DNA from: [Mycobacterium] manitobense
GTDB taxonomy: Bacteria; Actinomycetota; Actinomycetes; Mycobacteriales; Mycobacteriaceae
Assembly: GCF_025821665.1 (NCBI RefSeq)
Contig: NZ_JACKSJ010000117.1
Location: forward strand, 120,844-184,843
Direction of reading: 5' to 3'
DNA length: 64,000 bases
The position numbers were made by a program, and so were the translations under genes. Every line of letters starts with the position of its first letter. The first letter of the stretch is position 1. The notes below the pieces were generated by a model, which was given only the letters and a program-made list of their open reading frames with translations, searched no databases and was not told where the DNA came from. Positions 35,556 through 47,165 of the stretch are shown here, one piece after another.

Positions 35556-35556
<1 letters not shown>
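33058..35556 (-). CDS. pheT: Phenylalanyl-tRNA synthetase beta subunit
   Basis: 832-residue beta chain of the (alpha-beta)2 enzyme. An N-terminal EMAP/OB-type tRNA-binding domain (about 45-160), then B3/B4 editing domain, B5 helix-turn-helix-like domain, the catalytic-like core and a C-terminal ferredoxin-like anticodon-binding domain ([16 protein letters not shown] onwards). ATG 35556 shares its A with the pheS stop (TGATG), so the subunits are translationally coupled. Confidence 0.97.
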
Positions 35557-37578
<2,022 letters not shown>

Positions 37579-37783
37579 GGCGCCAGCCTAGGTGCCGGTT
37601 TCGGAGCCCGGCAATCGACCGAAGGCGAAACGCCGGGCCACTGTGCGCACGATCGTTGCGGGGGCGCCGCGGCCGGCGAGCCCCACCGCACGCCGGTCAC
37701 CTGGGCGAAGCGGCTGGTCACGGCCGTGCGCCGAGTCGATAGCGGCTGTGTCACAGGGTTCTTCGACGCCTGCGTCAATCATC

Positions 37784-37823
37784 GACAACGGACGTTGTCA
37801 GCACTATCGTGTGGACATACCGT
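37784..37823 (+). promoter_or_regulatory. Promoter with overlapping palindrome, MpaB-like gene
   Basis: GACAACG-ga-CGTTGTC (37784-37799) is a 7+7 inverted repeat. Its right arm overlaps TTGTCA (37795-37800), which with a 17-bp spacer and TACCGT (37818-37823) forms a plausible promoter for the gene at 37847. The layout suggests a TetR-type operator. No regulator gene is adjacent. Confidence 0.45.
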
Positions 37824-37846
37824 GGGTTTGGAGTCAGCGAGGACAG

Positions 37847-38911
37847 ATGGCCACGACACCGGACGATCTCGGCGGCAGCTCCGGCACCGCCCGCCTGCAC
37901 CGTCGCGCCACGGCACCCGAACCCCTGGGTCCCGAGTCGCTGACCTGGAAGTACTTCGGCGACCTGCGCACCGGAATGCTCGGCGTGTGGATCGGCGCCA
38001 TCCAGAACATGTATCCCGAGCTCGGCGCCGGCGTGGAGGACCACTCCGTGCTGCTGCGCGAGCCGCTGCAGCGCGTGGCGCGTTCGGTCTACCCGATCAT
38101 GGGCGTCGTCTACGACGGCCCGCGCGCCACCCAGACCGGTGAGCAGATCAAGGGGTACCACACCACCATCAAGGGCATCGACGGCGACGGCCGCCGCTAC
38201 CACGCCCTCAATCCCGAGACGTTCTACTGGGCGCACGCCACCTTCTTCATGCTGATCATCAAGACCGCCGAGTACTTCTGCGGCGGGCTCACCGAGGCCG
38301 AGAAACGCCAGCTCTTCGCCGAGCACGTGCAGTGGTACTCGATGTACGGCATGAGCATGCGACCGGTCCCGGAGACCTGGGAAGACTTCTGCGAGTACTG
38401 GGACCGCAAGTGCCGCGAGGAGCTCGAGATCAACAAGGCCACCCTGGACATCTTCGACATCCGGATCCCCAAGCCGCGGTTCGTGCTGATGCCGACGCCG
38501 CTGTGGGACCAGCTGTTCAGGCCGATGGTGGCGGGGCAGCGCTGGATCGCCGCGGGACTGTTCGACCCCGCGGTCCGGGAGAAGGCAGGCATGCGGTGGA
38601 CGCCCGGCGACGAGGTGGTGCTGCGGTTGTTCGGAAAGCTGGTCGAGCTGGCGTTCGTCGCGGTGCCCGACGAGATCCGGCTGCATCCGCGCGCGCTGGC
38701 CGCCTACCGGCGGGCCCAGGGCCGGCTGCCCGACGACGCGCCACTGGTCGAGGCCCCGGCTTTCATGGGACCGCCGCGTGACCGCCGCGGGCTGCCGATG
38801 CACTACGTGCCGCGCGGCAAGACGATCCTGGACCGGGCCGGCTCGCTGGTGCACACCACGTTCTCACTCGCCGGCCTCCGCCCGGCCCGCGCCCGCCGCA
38901 CGGCGGCCTGA
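37847..38911 (+). CDS. Oxygenase MpaB-family (DUF2236) protein
   Basis: A 354-residue protein of the DUF2236/latex-clearing/MpaB-type heme oxygenase family, counterpart of Rv1645c. Conserved are the HTTIKGIDGDGRRYHALNPE region and FYWAHATFFMLIIKTAEYF with the candidate heme-ligand His, and WEDFCEYWDRKCREELE. The substrate is unknown; relatives oxidatively cleave polyprenyl chains. ATG 37847 has GCGAGGA upstream. The 268-bp spacer upstream holds only the promoter and palindrome. Confidence 0.88.
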   Translation: MATTPDDLGGSSGTARLHRRATAPEPLGPESLTWKYFGDLRTGMLGVWIGAIQNMYPELGAGVEDHSVLLREPLQRVARSVYPIMGVVYDGPRATQTGEQIKGYHTTIKGIDGDGRRYHALNPETFYWAHATFFMLIIKTAEYFCGGLTEAEKRQLFAEHVQWYSMYGMSMRPVPETWEDFCEYWDRKCREELEINKATLDIFDIRIPKPRFVLMPTPLWDQLFRPMVAGQRWIAAGLFDPAVREKAGMRWTPGDEVVLRLFGKLVELAFVAVPDEIRLHPRALAAYRRAQGRLPDDAPLVEAPAFMGPPRDRRGLPMHYVPRGKTILDRAGSLVHTTFSLAGLRPARARRTAA

Positions 38912-38934
38912 GCAACCTCTGGGAGACTGACGCC

Positions 38935-40185
38935 ATGCTGGATTGGTCAGACGTGGACATCGCCGTGCGCGACGCGGTTCGGGAGTTCGTCGACAAGGAG
39001 ATCCGTCCGCACGTCGACGCGCTGGAGAGCGGCGAGATGGAGCCGTATCCGATCATCCGGAAGTTGTTCGCGGCGTTCGGGATCGACGCGATGGCGCGTG
39101 AATCGCTGGACGAGCGGCTGGCGCGGCTGCGCGACGGCGGCGGTGACGGTGGCGGCGGAGGCGCCTCGGGCGGGATGTTCGGCGGCGGCCCCGACCAGGC
39201 GGGTATGGGCTTCGTCCTGGTCAGCGAACTGTGCCGGGTCTGCATGGGCATCGTCGCGGGAATGGGCGTGAGCCTTGGCCTGACGGTGCCGACCATCATG
39301 AGCCGGGGCACGCCCGCGCAGCAGGAGCGGTGGCTGCCTGGCCTGGTCACCTACGAGAAGGTCGGCGCGTGGGCGATCACCGAACCCGATTCGGGTTCGG
39401 ATGCGTTCGGCGGCATGAAGTCCTATGTGGTGCGCGATGGCGACGACTACATCCTCAACGGGCAGAAGACCTTCATCACCAACGGCCCAGACGCCGACGT
39501 TGTGGTCGTCTACGCCAAGCTCGACGAGGGCGACCCGAGCGTGAGCAAGCGCGACCGCAAGGTGCTGACGTTCGTGCTCGACCGCGGCATGGAGGGCTTC
39601 GTCCAGTCGAAACCGTTCCGCAAGATGGGCATTCACAGCTCGCGCACCGGTGAGCTGTTCTTCAACAACGTCCGCCTCGGCCGCGACCGGCTGCTCGGCG
39701 AGAGCGACGGCACCGGAGGCGACGTCTCCGATTCCAGAGCCAGCGCCCGGTCGAACTTCTCCGCCGAACGCATCGGTGTGGCCGCGATGGCGCTCGGCGT
39801 CATCGAGGAGTGCCTGCGGCTGTGCGTGGACTACGCCAAGACCCGCACCCTGTGGGGTCAGGAGATCGGGCAGTTCCAGCTCATCCAGCTGAAACTGGCG
39901 AGCATGGAGGTCGCCCGGATCAACGTGCGCAACATGCTGTTCCGCGTCATCGAAGCCGCGCAGACCGGCACGTCGATCTCGTTGGCGGAGGCCTCGGCCA
40001 TCAAGTGGTACTGCTCGCAGGCCGCCACCGACGTCGCGATGGAGGCCGTTCAGGTGTTCGGCGGCAACGGCTACATGACCGAGTACCGGGTGGAGCAGCT
40101 GGCGCGTGACGCGAAGTCGCTGATGATCTACGCGGGAAGCAACGAGGTGCAGATCACCCACGTGGCGCGCGGGCTGCTGGCGTAG
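38935..40185 (+). CDS. Acyl-CoA dehydrogenase (FadE)
   Basis: FAD-dependent acyl-CoA dehydrogenase of 416 residues: AWAITEPDSGSDAFGG, NGQKTFITNGPDADV, RTLWGQEIGQFQLIQ, and QVFGGNGYMTEY. The usual catalytic Glu in the YEGT motif is Ala400 (IYAGSN); Glu278 in FSAERIG falls at the position used by isovaleryl-CoA dehydrogenase, so the base is probably relocated. A Gly-rich insertion (about 68-85) interrupts the N-terminal helical domain. GGGAG precedes ATG 38935; probably cotranscribed with the MpaB gene 23 nt upstream. No counterpart between Rv1645c and tsnR is known to me in M. tuberculosis. Confidence 0.92.
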   Translation: MLDWSDVDIAVRDAVREFVDKEIRPHVDALESGEMEPYPIIRKLFAAFGIDAMARESLDERLARLRDGGGDGGGGGASGGMFGGGPDQAGMGFVLVSELCRVCMGIVAGMGVSLGLTVPTIMSRGTPAQQERWLPGLVTYEKVGAWAITEPDSGSDAFGGMKSYVVRDGDDYILNGQKTFITNGPDADVVVVYAKLDEGDPSVSKRDRKVLTFVLDRGMEGFVQSKPFRKMGIHSSRTGELFFNNVRLGRDRLLGESDGTGGDVSDSRASARSNFSAERIGVAAMALGVIEECLRLCVDYAKTRTLWGQEIGQFQLIQLKLASMEVARINVRNMLFRVIEAAQTGTSISLAEASAIKWYCSQAATDVAMEAVQVFGGNGYMTEYRVEQLARDAKSLMIYAGSNEVQITHVARGLLA

Positions 40186-40255
40186 TCCTGCCGCCGTACC
40201 CCCGCGGACGCGCGAAGGGCTAGCCTGGTCCCACCGACGACCGCAGGAGCGCCAG

Positions 40256-41035
40256 GTGGACCTCAGCAACGACACCGCACTGATCACCGGCGCGAGCGGA
40301 GGCATCGGCGAGGAGTTCGCCGTCCAGCTCGCACGCCGCGGCACCGACCTCGTGCTCGTCGCGCGGCGGGCGGACAAACTCGCCGCGCTGCGCGACACGC
40401 TGCTGGCGGCCCATCCGGACCTGACGGTCGACGTGGTCGCGGTCGACCTGTCCGAGCCGGGCTCGGGCGCCGAACTCGAGGCGAAGGTCCGCGAACTCGG
40501 CCGGACGGTCGACGTGCTGATCAACAACGCGGGCGTCGGCCTGCACGGGGCGTTCGCCGGCCAGCCGCCCGAGCCGAACGCCGCCCAGATCCAGTTGAAC
40601 TGCGGCACGTTGGTCGATCTCACCGCGCGCTTCCTGCCCGCGATGACCCAGCGCGGCCACGGCGTGGTGGTCAACGTGGCGTCCACCGCGGCGTTCCAGC
40701 CGACGCCCGGGATGGCCGTCTACGGCGCGACGAAGGCCTTCGTGCTGTCCTACACCGAGGCGCTGTGGCAGGAGTGCAAGGGCACCGGTGTCCGGGTGCT
40801 GGCGCTGTGTCCCGGCGCGACGGAGACCGAGTTCTTCGCCCGCACCGGCGAGGAGTTCCTCACCAGCGGCAGGCAGACCTCCAAGCAGGTGGTGGACACC
40901 GCGATGTCCGCGCTGGACAAGTCCACTCCAACCGTGGTGTCCGGTTGGAAGAACTCACTTCTCGCAACCGGGTACCGGTTCACGCCCCGGACGCTGATGC
41001 TGCAGGTTTCCGAGCGGCTGCTGAAGTCGAACTAG
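40256..41035 (+). CDS. Classical SDR-family NAD(P)-dependent oxidoreductase
   Basis: A 259-residue short-chain dehydrogenase with TGASGGIGEEFA cofactor motif, NNAGVGLHG, the catalytic Ser in NVASTAAF and YGATK (YxxxK). The ARR after the second strand favours NADP. Substrate unknown. GTG 40256 with AGGAG 8 nt upstream. A TAGCCT (40221-40226) could be a separate -10. Its 3' end overlaps the convergent tsnR by 4 nt. Confidence 0.9.
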   Translation: MDLSNDTALITGASGGIGEEFAVQLARRGTDLVLVARRADKLAALRDTLLAAHPDLTVDVVAVDLSEPGSGAELEAKVRELGRTVDVLINNAGVGLHGAFAGQPPEPNAAQIQLNCGTLVDLTARFLPAMTQRGHGVVVNVASTAAFQPTPGMAVYGATKAFVLSYTEALWQECKGTGVRVLALCPGATETEFFARTGEEFLTSGRQTSKQVVDTAMSALDKSTPTVVSGWKNSLLATGYRFTPRTLMLQVSERLLKSN

Positions 41036-41823
41036 CGGTTCCGGGCGAGCGCCCGCGCGCTCTGGTACAGGCAGATCGACGCCGCCGACGCCACGTTGAG
41101 GCTCTCGGCATTGCCCGGCATCGGGATGTGCACCCGGTGGTCGGCCAGCGCGGCCAGTTCGGCGGGCAGCCCGTGCGCTTCGGGGCCGAACAGCCACGCG
41201 GTCGGCGCGGTCAGGGCGGCGTCGAGTTCGGGCGCGTCGAGGCCGAGCTCGCCGTCGACGGTGGTGGCCAGCACCTGAAGCCCGGCGGTGGTCAACTCCC
41301 CCACCACGGCAACGGCGTCGGGATCGGAGATCACCGGGATGGTGAAGATGCTGCCTGCCGAGGCGCGCAGGCACTTACCGTTGTACGGATCGACGCTGTG
41401 CCCGGCGAGCACCACCGCGTCGGCGCCCATCGCGTCGGCGAGGCGGATCAGCGTGCCCGCGTTGCCCGGCTCGGAGATCTCGACCGGAACCGCCACCAGC
41501 CGCGGCCCGTCGGCCAGCACGTCGGCGAGGGTCACGGTGGGCAGCTCGCACACCGCGACCAGTCCCACCGGGGTGACGGTGTCGGACAACGCCTTCGCCG
41601 CACGATCGGTGACCAGGTGCACTGGCGCGCCATTCAGCAGGTCGCCGAAGCGCTCCGCCGCGGACTCCGTGGCGAACACCTCGGAAACCACTCCGCGCCG
41701 CAACGCTGACTCGACCAGGTTGGGTCCCTCGGCGAGAAAACGTGCGGCGCGGCGGCGTCCGACGTGTCGGTGCAGTTTGATCGCTGCCGCCACCCGGGCG
41801 GAGCGTTCGGTCAGACCCGACAT
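41032..41823 (-). CDS. tsnR: SpoU-family RNA 2'-O-methyltransferase
   Basis: A 263-residue TrmH/SpoU methyltransferase, counterpart of Rv1644 (tsnR). The N-terminal substrate-binding domain (RRRAARFLAEGPNLVESAL) is followed by the SPOUT knot: EISEPGNAGTLIRLADAMGAD (motif 1), LFGPEAHGLPAEL (motif 2) and IPMPGNAESLNVASAASICLY (motif 3). Methylates a 23S rRNA or tRNA ribose. Follows rplT by 30 nt and belongs to the infC operon. Confidence 0.92.
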   Translation of the reverse strand: MSGLTERSARVAAAIKLHRHVGRRRAARFLAEGPNLVESALRRGVVSEVFATESAAERFGDLLNGAPVHLVTDRAAKALSDTVTPVGLVAVCELPTVTLADVLADGPRLVAVPVEISEPGNAGTLIRLADAMGADAVVLAGHSVDPYNGKCLRASAGSIFTIPVISDPDAVAVVGELTTAGLQVLATTVDGELGLDAPELDAALTAPTAWLFGPEAHGLPAELAALADHRVHIPMPGNAESLNVASAASICLYQSARALARNR

Positions 41824-41830
41824 CTTCCCG

Positions 41831-41849
41831 GGTCGCTTCGCTCCTGCCC
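41831..41849 (-). repeat. 19-bp dispersed repeat, copy between rplT and tsnR
   Basis: Identical to the argD copy (16063-16081) and in the same orientation relative to transcription, 8-26 nt before the tsnR start. Its AGGAG could act as ribosome site. Confidence 0.7.
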
Positions 41850-41853
41850 TCCG

Positions 41854-42246
41854 CTAAGCGGCCTCTCCGGCCGACGGCGCGTTGACGTCCTCCGGCAACG
41901 CGGCCCTGGCCACCTCGACCAGCGCGGTGAACGCGGCCGGATCGCTGATGGCGATCTCGGAGAGGTTCTTGCGGTCCACCTCGACGCCGGCGGCCTTGAG
42001 GCCCTGGATCAACCGGTTGTAGGTGATGTCGTTGGCGCGTGCGGCGGCGTTGATGCGCGAGATCCACAGCTTGCGGAACTCGCCCTTGCGGGCGCGGCGG
42101 TCGCGGTAGGCGTAGTTCAGCGAATGCAGTTGCTGTTCCTTGGCCTTCCGGTACAGGCGTGACCGCTGTCCGCGGTAGCCCTTGGATGCTGCCAGGATTG
42201 TGCGCCGCTTCTTCTGGGCGTTGACTGCGCGCTTAACGCGTGCCAT
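41854..42246 (-). CDS. rplT: Ribosomal protein bL20
   Basis: 23S rRNA-binding assembly protein of the large subunit. N-terminus [20 protein letters not shown] and [20 protein letters not shown] are canonical. 130 residues, including an Ala/Pro-rich C-terminal tail typical of mycobacteria. In many bacteria L20 represses its own operon through the leader. Confidence 0.98.
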   Translation of the reverse strand: MARVKRAVNAQKKRRTILAASKGYRGQRSRLYRKAKEQQLHSLNYAYRDRRARKGEFRKLWISRINAAARANDITYNRLIQGLKAAGVEVDRKNLSEIAISDPAAFTALVEVARAALPEDVNAPSAGEAA

Positions 42247-42309
42247 GGGTGATTCCTATTCTCGTACGGGCTGGGAAGTGTCGGGACGACCTGGAGTGCG
42301 TTGGCGCAC

Positions 42310-42504
42310 TCAGCCGTTCAGCATCTTGTTGATGCGCTTGGTGTCGTTCGCGGCCACGGTGGTGCGGCCCTCCAGCCGGCGGGTGCGCTTGCTCGACTTG
42401 TGCTCGAGAAGGTGCCTGCGGTTGGCCTTCTCACGCATGATCTTGCCGGTCCCGGTGCGGCGGAATCGCTTTGATGCACCGCTGTGGGTCTTGGCCTTGG
42501 GCAT
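42310..42504 (-). CDS. rpmI: Ribosomal protein bL35
   Basis: 64-residue basic protein starting [20 protein letters not shown], with the full L35 pattern through [16 protein letters not shown] 42504 is 25 nt after infC; an in-frame extension upstream overlaps infC and is rejected. Confidence 0.98.
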   Translation of the reverse strand: MPKAKTHSGASKRFRRTGTGKIMREKANRRHLLEHKSSKRTRRLEGRTTVAANDTKRINKMLNG

Positions 42505-42529
42505 GTCGTCCTCGGTTTCTCGTGTCGGA

Positions 42530-43132
<603 letters not shown>

Positions 43133-43150
43133 GGGGCCTCCTATAGTTGT

Positions 43151-43225
43151 CTACCTATGAGGAGCCCACGCCATCAGCGCCTCTGCCCGTGAGACAGAGA
43201 AAGCCCTGCTGGTAGCAGGGCCCAT
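43151..43225 (-). CDS. Possible 24-codon leader ORF upstream of infC
   Basis: Runs from ATG 43225 to TAG 43151, encoding MGPATSRAFSVS then RAEALMAWAPHR. It ends 18 nt before the infC start and its early codons lie inside the attenuator-like hairpin. No clear ribosome site is visible. Translation could influence the hairpin. Speculative; conservation across mycobacteria would decide. Confidence 0.35.
   Translation of the reverse strand: MGPATSRAFSVSRAEALMAWAPHR
43203..43221 (-). terminator. Attenuator-like hairpin in infC leader
   Basis: GCCCTGCT (43203-43210) and AGCAGGGC (43214-43221) form an 8-bp perfect stem with a 3-nt loop. On the minus-strand transcript the hairpin is followed by UUUCUCU, the best intrinsic-terminator-like sequence in the window. 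It lies about 70 nt before the infC start and could attenuate transcription. Confidence 0.55.
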
Positions 43226-43364
43226 GCCGACCAGAACAGACATCTACCGATGTCCGACCGGACCGCTGAGCCTTCGGATACTTCCGTGGCCAACGGTGGG
43301 AGTGGGACTCCACTTGCTGTCCCTGGCCTGAGCCGGGACGGTCGCGCATGCGAGTCTAGCAGGC

Positions 43365-43727
43365 ATGACCGAGTTTCCTGCATTCGACGACGGGGCGGCC
43401 ACACCGCCGGTCCGCGAGCTCGCCGAGATCCCCGCCGTCGAGGTGATCACGAGGTCGGCCGTGATGCTGATGAGTGCGGCAGCCGAGAAGCTCGGGCTGT
43501 CCGCCGAGGACCCCGACGACAGCCCGCACCGCGACCTCGACGAGGCGCGCCGGCTGATCACCGCGCTCGCCGGGCTGGTGACGGCGTCGGCCGAATACCT
43601 CGGTCCGCACGCCGGACCGGTCCGCGACGGGCTGAAGTCCCTCCAGTTGGCGTTTCGCGAAGCCAGTGCGGCGCCCGAGGAACCGGGCCACGGTCCGGGC
43701 GAGAAATACACCGGCCCCGTCTGGTAG
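43365..43727 (+). CDS. DUF1844 family protein
   Basis: 120-residue soluble protein with the DUF1844 core (EVITRSAVMLMSAAAEKLGL, DLDEARRLITALAGLV, LKSLQLAFREAS). Predicted helical. Function unknown. Conserved next to the infC/lysX locus in actinobacteria. ATG 43365 gives MTEFPAFDDGAA. It is divergent from infC and lies 45 nt upstream of lysX. Confidence 0.85.
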   Translation: MTEFPAFDDGAATPPVRELAEIPAVEVITRSAVMLMSAAAEKLGLSAEDPDDSPHRDLDEARRLITALAGLVTASAEYLGPHAGPVRDGLKSLQLAFREASAAPEEPGHGPGEKYTGPVW

Positions 43728-43772
43728 TTTCTGCCACCCATTTGCCGGGGTGAGCGCATATCCTCGCGGCCT

Positions 43773-46700
43773 ATGACCCTCACCAATCCGCCGAGGGCGC
43801 GGTCGACCACCCGATATCCCTGGGTTCCCGCCGCCGCCGGCTGGACCGTCGGAATCATTGCCACACTGTCGCTGTTGGCCAGCGTCTCCCCCCTGGTGCG
43901 GTGGATCATCAGGGTCCCGCGCGAGTTCGTCAACGACTACATCTTCAACTTCCCGGACACCAGCTTCGCGTGGGCGTTCGTGCTGGCGTTGCTGGCCGCC
44001 GCGCTCGCCGCCCGCAAACGCATCGCGTGGTGGGTGCTGCTGCTCTACATGGTCGCCGCGGTCGGCTGGAACGTCGTGGACCTGCTGACCGGCGACGAGT
44101 CGGTCATCGAGGAGATCGGCGAGGTGATCGGCCTGGCCTTCCACGTCGCCGCGATCGCCTTCCTGCTGCTGGCCCGACCCGAATTCTGGGCCCGGGTCCG
44201 GCGGGCGGCCCTGGTCAAGGCCGTCGGAACGCTGGTCGCCGGCATGGCGCTGGGCATCCTGGTGGGCTGGGCGCTGGTGGAACTGTTCCCCGGCACCCTC
44301 GAACGGGACTACCGGCTGGCCTACGCCGCCAACCGGGTGGTGGCCTTCGCCGGCGTCGACTCCGCGGCGTTCGAGGGCCAGCACCCCCACGTCCTCGTCA
44401 ACGCGGTGCTCGGCCTGTTCGGTGCGCTGGCGCTGATGGCCGCCGCGGTGGTGCTGTTCCAGTCGCAACGTGCGGACAACGCGCTTACCGGCGAGGACGA
44501 GTCGGCGATCCGGGGGCTGCTCGAGCTGTACGGGAAGAACGACTCGCTGGGGTACTTCGCCACCCGCCGCGACAAGTCGGTGGTGTTCGCGCCCAACGGC
44601 CGCGCCGCGATCACTTACCGCGTCGAGGTCGGGGTGTGCCTGGCCAGTGGCGATCCCGTCGGCGATCCCAAGGCATGGCCGCAGGCCATCGCCGCCTGGC
44701 TGCAGCTGTGCCAGACCTACGGCTGGGCGCCGGGCGTGATGGGTGCCAGCTTCACCGGTGCCGCGGCCTACCGCGAGGCGGGCCTCAACGCGTTGCAGCT
44801 CGGCGACGAGGCGATCTTGCACCCGGACCGTTTCCGGCTGTCCGGACCGGACATGCGCGCGGTGCGGCAGGCCGTCACCCGGGCCCGCCGTGCCGGCGCG
44901 TCGGTGCGCATCCGCCGCCACCGCGACCTCAGCGCCGAGGAGATGGCCGAGGTGATCACCCGCGCGGACGCGTGGCGCGACACCGAGAGCGAACGCGGAT
45001 TCTCGATGGCGCTCGGCCGGCTCGGCGACCCCGCGGACCGTGACTGCCTGCTGGTCGAGACGGTGCAGGGTCCCGAGGAACAGGTGGTGGCGATGCTCTC
45101 ACTGGTGCCGTGGGGCACCACCGGGGTGTCGCTGGACCTGATGCGCCGCTCCCCGACGTCGCCCAACGGCACCATCGAGCTGATGGTCAGCGAGCTGTGC
45201 ATGCAGGCCGAGGGCATCGGTGTCACCCGGATCTCGCTGAACTTCGCGATGTTCCGGTCGGCCTTCGAGCAGGGCGCACAGCTGGGCGCCGGACCGGTGG
45301 CCCGCTTGTGGCGCTGGCTGCTGGTGTTCTTCTCCCGGTGGTGGCAGCTCGAGACGCTGTACCGCTCCAACATGAAGTACCAACCCGAGTGGGTGCCGCG
45401 CTTCGCCTGCTACGAGGACGCCCGGCTCGTCCCACGGGTGGGCGTCGCGTCGGTGATCGCCGAGGGCTTCCTGGTGCTGCCGTTTTCCCGGCGGAACAAG
45501 CAGCACACCGGCCACCACGTGTCGGCGCCCGACGCCCTGATGGCCAGCGGACTGCTGCACCACGACGGAAGCGCCCCCGACGTCTCCGGACTGCAGGCCG
45601 ACATGGCCGACGAGGCCGCGGGCCCCCGGCTGCCGGAGCAGGTCCGGGTGCGGACGGCGAAGCTGAAGGCGCTGCAGGACAGCGGTGTCGACGCCTACCC
45701 GGTGGGCCAGGCGCCGAGCCACACGGTGGCCCAGGCGAACGACGCCGCCGACGACACCGCCGTGTCGGTGGCGGGCCGGGTGCTCCGCATGCGCGACTAC
45801 GGCGGCGTGCTGTTCGCCGAGTTGCGCGACTGGTCCGGCGAAGTGCAACTGCTGCTCGACAATTCGGAGCTGGAGCAGGGGACGTCGGCCGACTTCACCG
45901 CCGCCCTCGATCTGGGCGACCTCATCGAGGTGTCCGGCGTGATCGGCTACAGCCGCAAAGGCGTGCGGTCACTGCTGGTGCACCGGTGGCGGCTGATCGG
46001 CAAATGCCTTCGCCCGCTGCCGGACAAGTGGAAGGGCCTGACCGACCAGGAGGCCCGCGTCCGCGCCCGCTACGTCGACCTGGCCGTCAACACCGAGGCG
46101 CGCGACCTGATCAAGGCGCGCAGCGGTGTACTGCACGCCATCCGGGACACGCTGTACCACAAGGGTTTCCTCGAGGTCGAGACGCCGATCCTGCAGCAGA
46201 TCCACGGCGGCGCCAACGCGCGGCCCTTCATGACCCACATCAACGCCTACGACCTCGATCTGTATCTGCGCATCGCCCCGGAGCTGTACCTCAAACGACT
46301 GTGCGTCGGCGGCGTCGAGCGGGTCTTCGAACTCGGCCGGGCGTTCCGCAACGAGGGCGTCGACTTCAGCCACAACCCCGAGTTCACGCTGCTCGAGGCG
46401 TACCAGGCGCACGCGGACTACAACGTGTGGATCGACGGCTGCCGCGAGCTCATCCAGAACGCCGCCCTGGCCGCCAACGGCGAGCAGGTGTTCCTGCGGC
46501 CCCGTGACGACGGCACGCTCGCCCCGGTCGACATCTCCGGTGAGTGGGCGGTCAAGACGGTGCACGGCGCGGTGTCGGAGGCACTGGGCGAACACGTCGA
46601 CATCGACACCGACCTGCCGACCCTGCGCCGGTTGTGCGACGCGGCGCGCATCCCCTACCTGACGCACTGGGACGCCGGCGCCGTGGTGCTCGAGATGTAC

Positions 46701-47084
46701 GAGCACCTGGTCGAGGACCGCACCGAGCAGCCGACGTTCTACAAGGACTTCCCGACGTCGGTGTCGCCGCTGACCCGCCCGCACCGCAGCCTCCCCGGCG
46801 TGGCGGAGCGATGGGACCTCGTCGCGTGGGGTGTCGAGCTGGGCACCGCGTACAGCGAACTGACCGATCCGGTGGAACAGCGCAGGCGGCTGCAGGAGCA
46901 GTCGCTGCTCGCCTCGGGCGGCGACCCGGAGGCCATGGAACTCGACGAGGACTTCCTGCAGGCGATGGAGTACGCGATGCCGCCGACCGGCGGCCTCGGC
47001 ATGGGCGTCGACCGGGTGGTGATGCTGATCACCGGGCGCAGCATCCGCGAGACGTTGCCCTTCCCGCTGGCCAAACCCCGGTAG
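43773..47084 (+). CDS. lysX: Bifunctional lysyl-phosphatidylglycerol synthase / lysyl-tRNA synthetase LysX
   Basis: A 1103-residue fusion as in M. tuberculosis LysX (Rv1640c). Residues about 20-220 hold six to seven membrane segments (flippase/MprF-type), about 230-590 a DUF2156 GNAT-like lysyltransferase domain, and about 610-1103 a class II lysyl-tRNA synthetase: OB domain [20 protein letters not shown], motif 2 [20 protein letters not shown], and motif 3 [20 protein letters not shown]. It lysinylates phosphatidylglycerol, giving resistance to cationic peptides. TATCCT lies 8 nt before ATG 43773 (near-leaderless). Confidence 0.96.
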   Translation: MTLTNPPRARSTTRYPWVPAAAGWTVGIIATLSLLASVSPLVRWIIRVPREFVNDYIFNFPDTSFAWAFVLALLAAALAARKRIAWWVLLLYMVAAVGWNVVDLLTGDESVIEEIGEVIGLAFHVAAIAFLLLARPEFWARVRRAALVKAVGTLVAGMALGILVGWALVELFPGTLERDYRLAYAANRVVAFAGVDSAAFEGQHPHVLVNAVLGLFGALALMAAAVVLFQSQRADNALTGEDESAIRGLLELYGKNDSLGYFATRRDKSVVFAPNGRAAITYRVEVGVCLASGDPVGDPKAWPQAIAAWLQLCQTYGWAPGVMGASFTGAAAYREAGLNALQLGDEAILHPDRFRLSGPDMRAVRQAVTRARRAGASVRIRRHRDLSAEEMAEVITRADAWRDTESERGFSMALGRLGDPADRDCLLVETVQGPEEQVVAMLSLVPWGTTGVSLDLMRRSPTSPNGTIELMVSELCMQAEGIGVTRISLNFAMFRSAFEQGAQLGAGPVARLWRWLLVFFSRWWQLETLYRSNMKYQPEWVPRFACYEDARLVPRVGVASVIAEGFLVLPFSRRNKQHTGHHVSAPDALMASGLLHHDGSAPDVSGLQADMADEAAGPRLPEQVRVRTAKLKALQDSGVDAYPVGQAPSHTVAQANDAADDTAVSVAGRVLRMRDYGGVLFAELRDWSGEVQLLLDNSELEQGTSADFTAALDLGDLIEVSGVIGYSRKGVRSLLVHRWRLIGKCLRPLPDKWKGLTDQEARVRARYVDLAVNTEARDLIKARSGVLHAIRDTLYHKGFLEVETPILQQIHGGANARPFMTHINAYDLDLYLRIAPELYLKRLCVGGVERVFELGRAFRNEGVDFSHNPEFTLLEAYQAHADYNVWIDGCRELIQNAALAANGEQVFLRPRDDGTLAPVDISGEWAVKTVHGAVSEALGEHVDIDTDLPTLRRLCDAARIPYLTHWDAGAVVLEMYEHLVEDRTEQPTFYKDFPTSVSPLTRPHRSLPGVAERWDLVAWGVELGTAYSELTDPVEQRRRLQEQSLLASGGDPEAMELDEDFLQAMEYAMPPTGGLGMGVDRVVMLITGRSIRETLPFPLAKPR

Positions 47085-47112
47085 GGCGGCCGCGCCATCG
47101 CTGCACTTCCGA

Positions 47113-47134
47113 TCACGGGCACCCAAACCCGTGA
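47113..47134 (+). terminator. Hairpin after lysX
   Basis: TCACGGG (47113-47119) and CCCGTGA (47128-47134) form a 7-bp perfect stem with an 8-nt loop, 28 nt after the lysX stop. No U-tract. Possible terminator. Confidence 0.4.
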
Positions 47135-47165
47135 CAACACGGAGGCGAGGCCGTCAGCTACCTGC

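Larger units (their letters stand above)
43133..43352 (-). other. infC operon leader region
   Basis: A gene-free stretch between infC and the divergent DUF1844 gene. On the minus strand TAGACT (43353-43358) may be the -10, giving a leader of about 210 nt. The leader contains several hairpins: a GTCCC/GGGAC stem (about 43320-43340), a GTGGAGT/ACTC(C)CAC stem (about 43297-43314) and an attenuator-like hairpin at 43203-43221. A 24-codon reading frame spans 43151-43225. The layout resembles autoregulated infC-rpmI-rplT leaders, but no known leader class is assigned. Confidence 0.55.

Noticed and set aside
43155-43404. 64- and 76-codon open frames upstream of infC on the minus strand
   Set aside because: They run through the structured leader and into the divergent gene, without ribosome site or recognisable sequence; only the 24-codon frame has suggestive placement.
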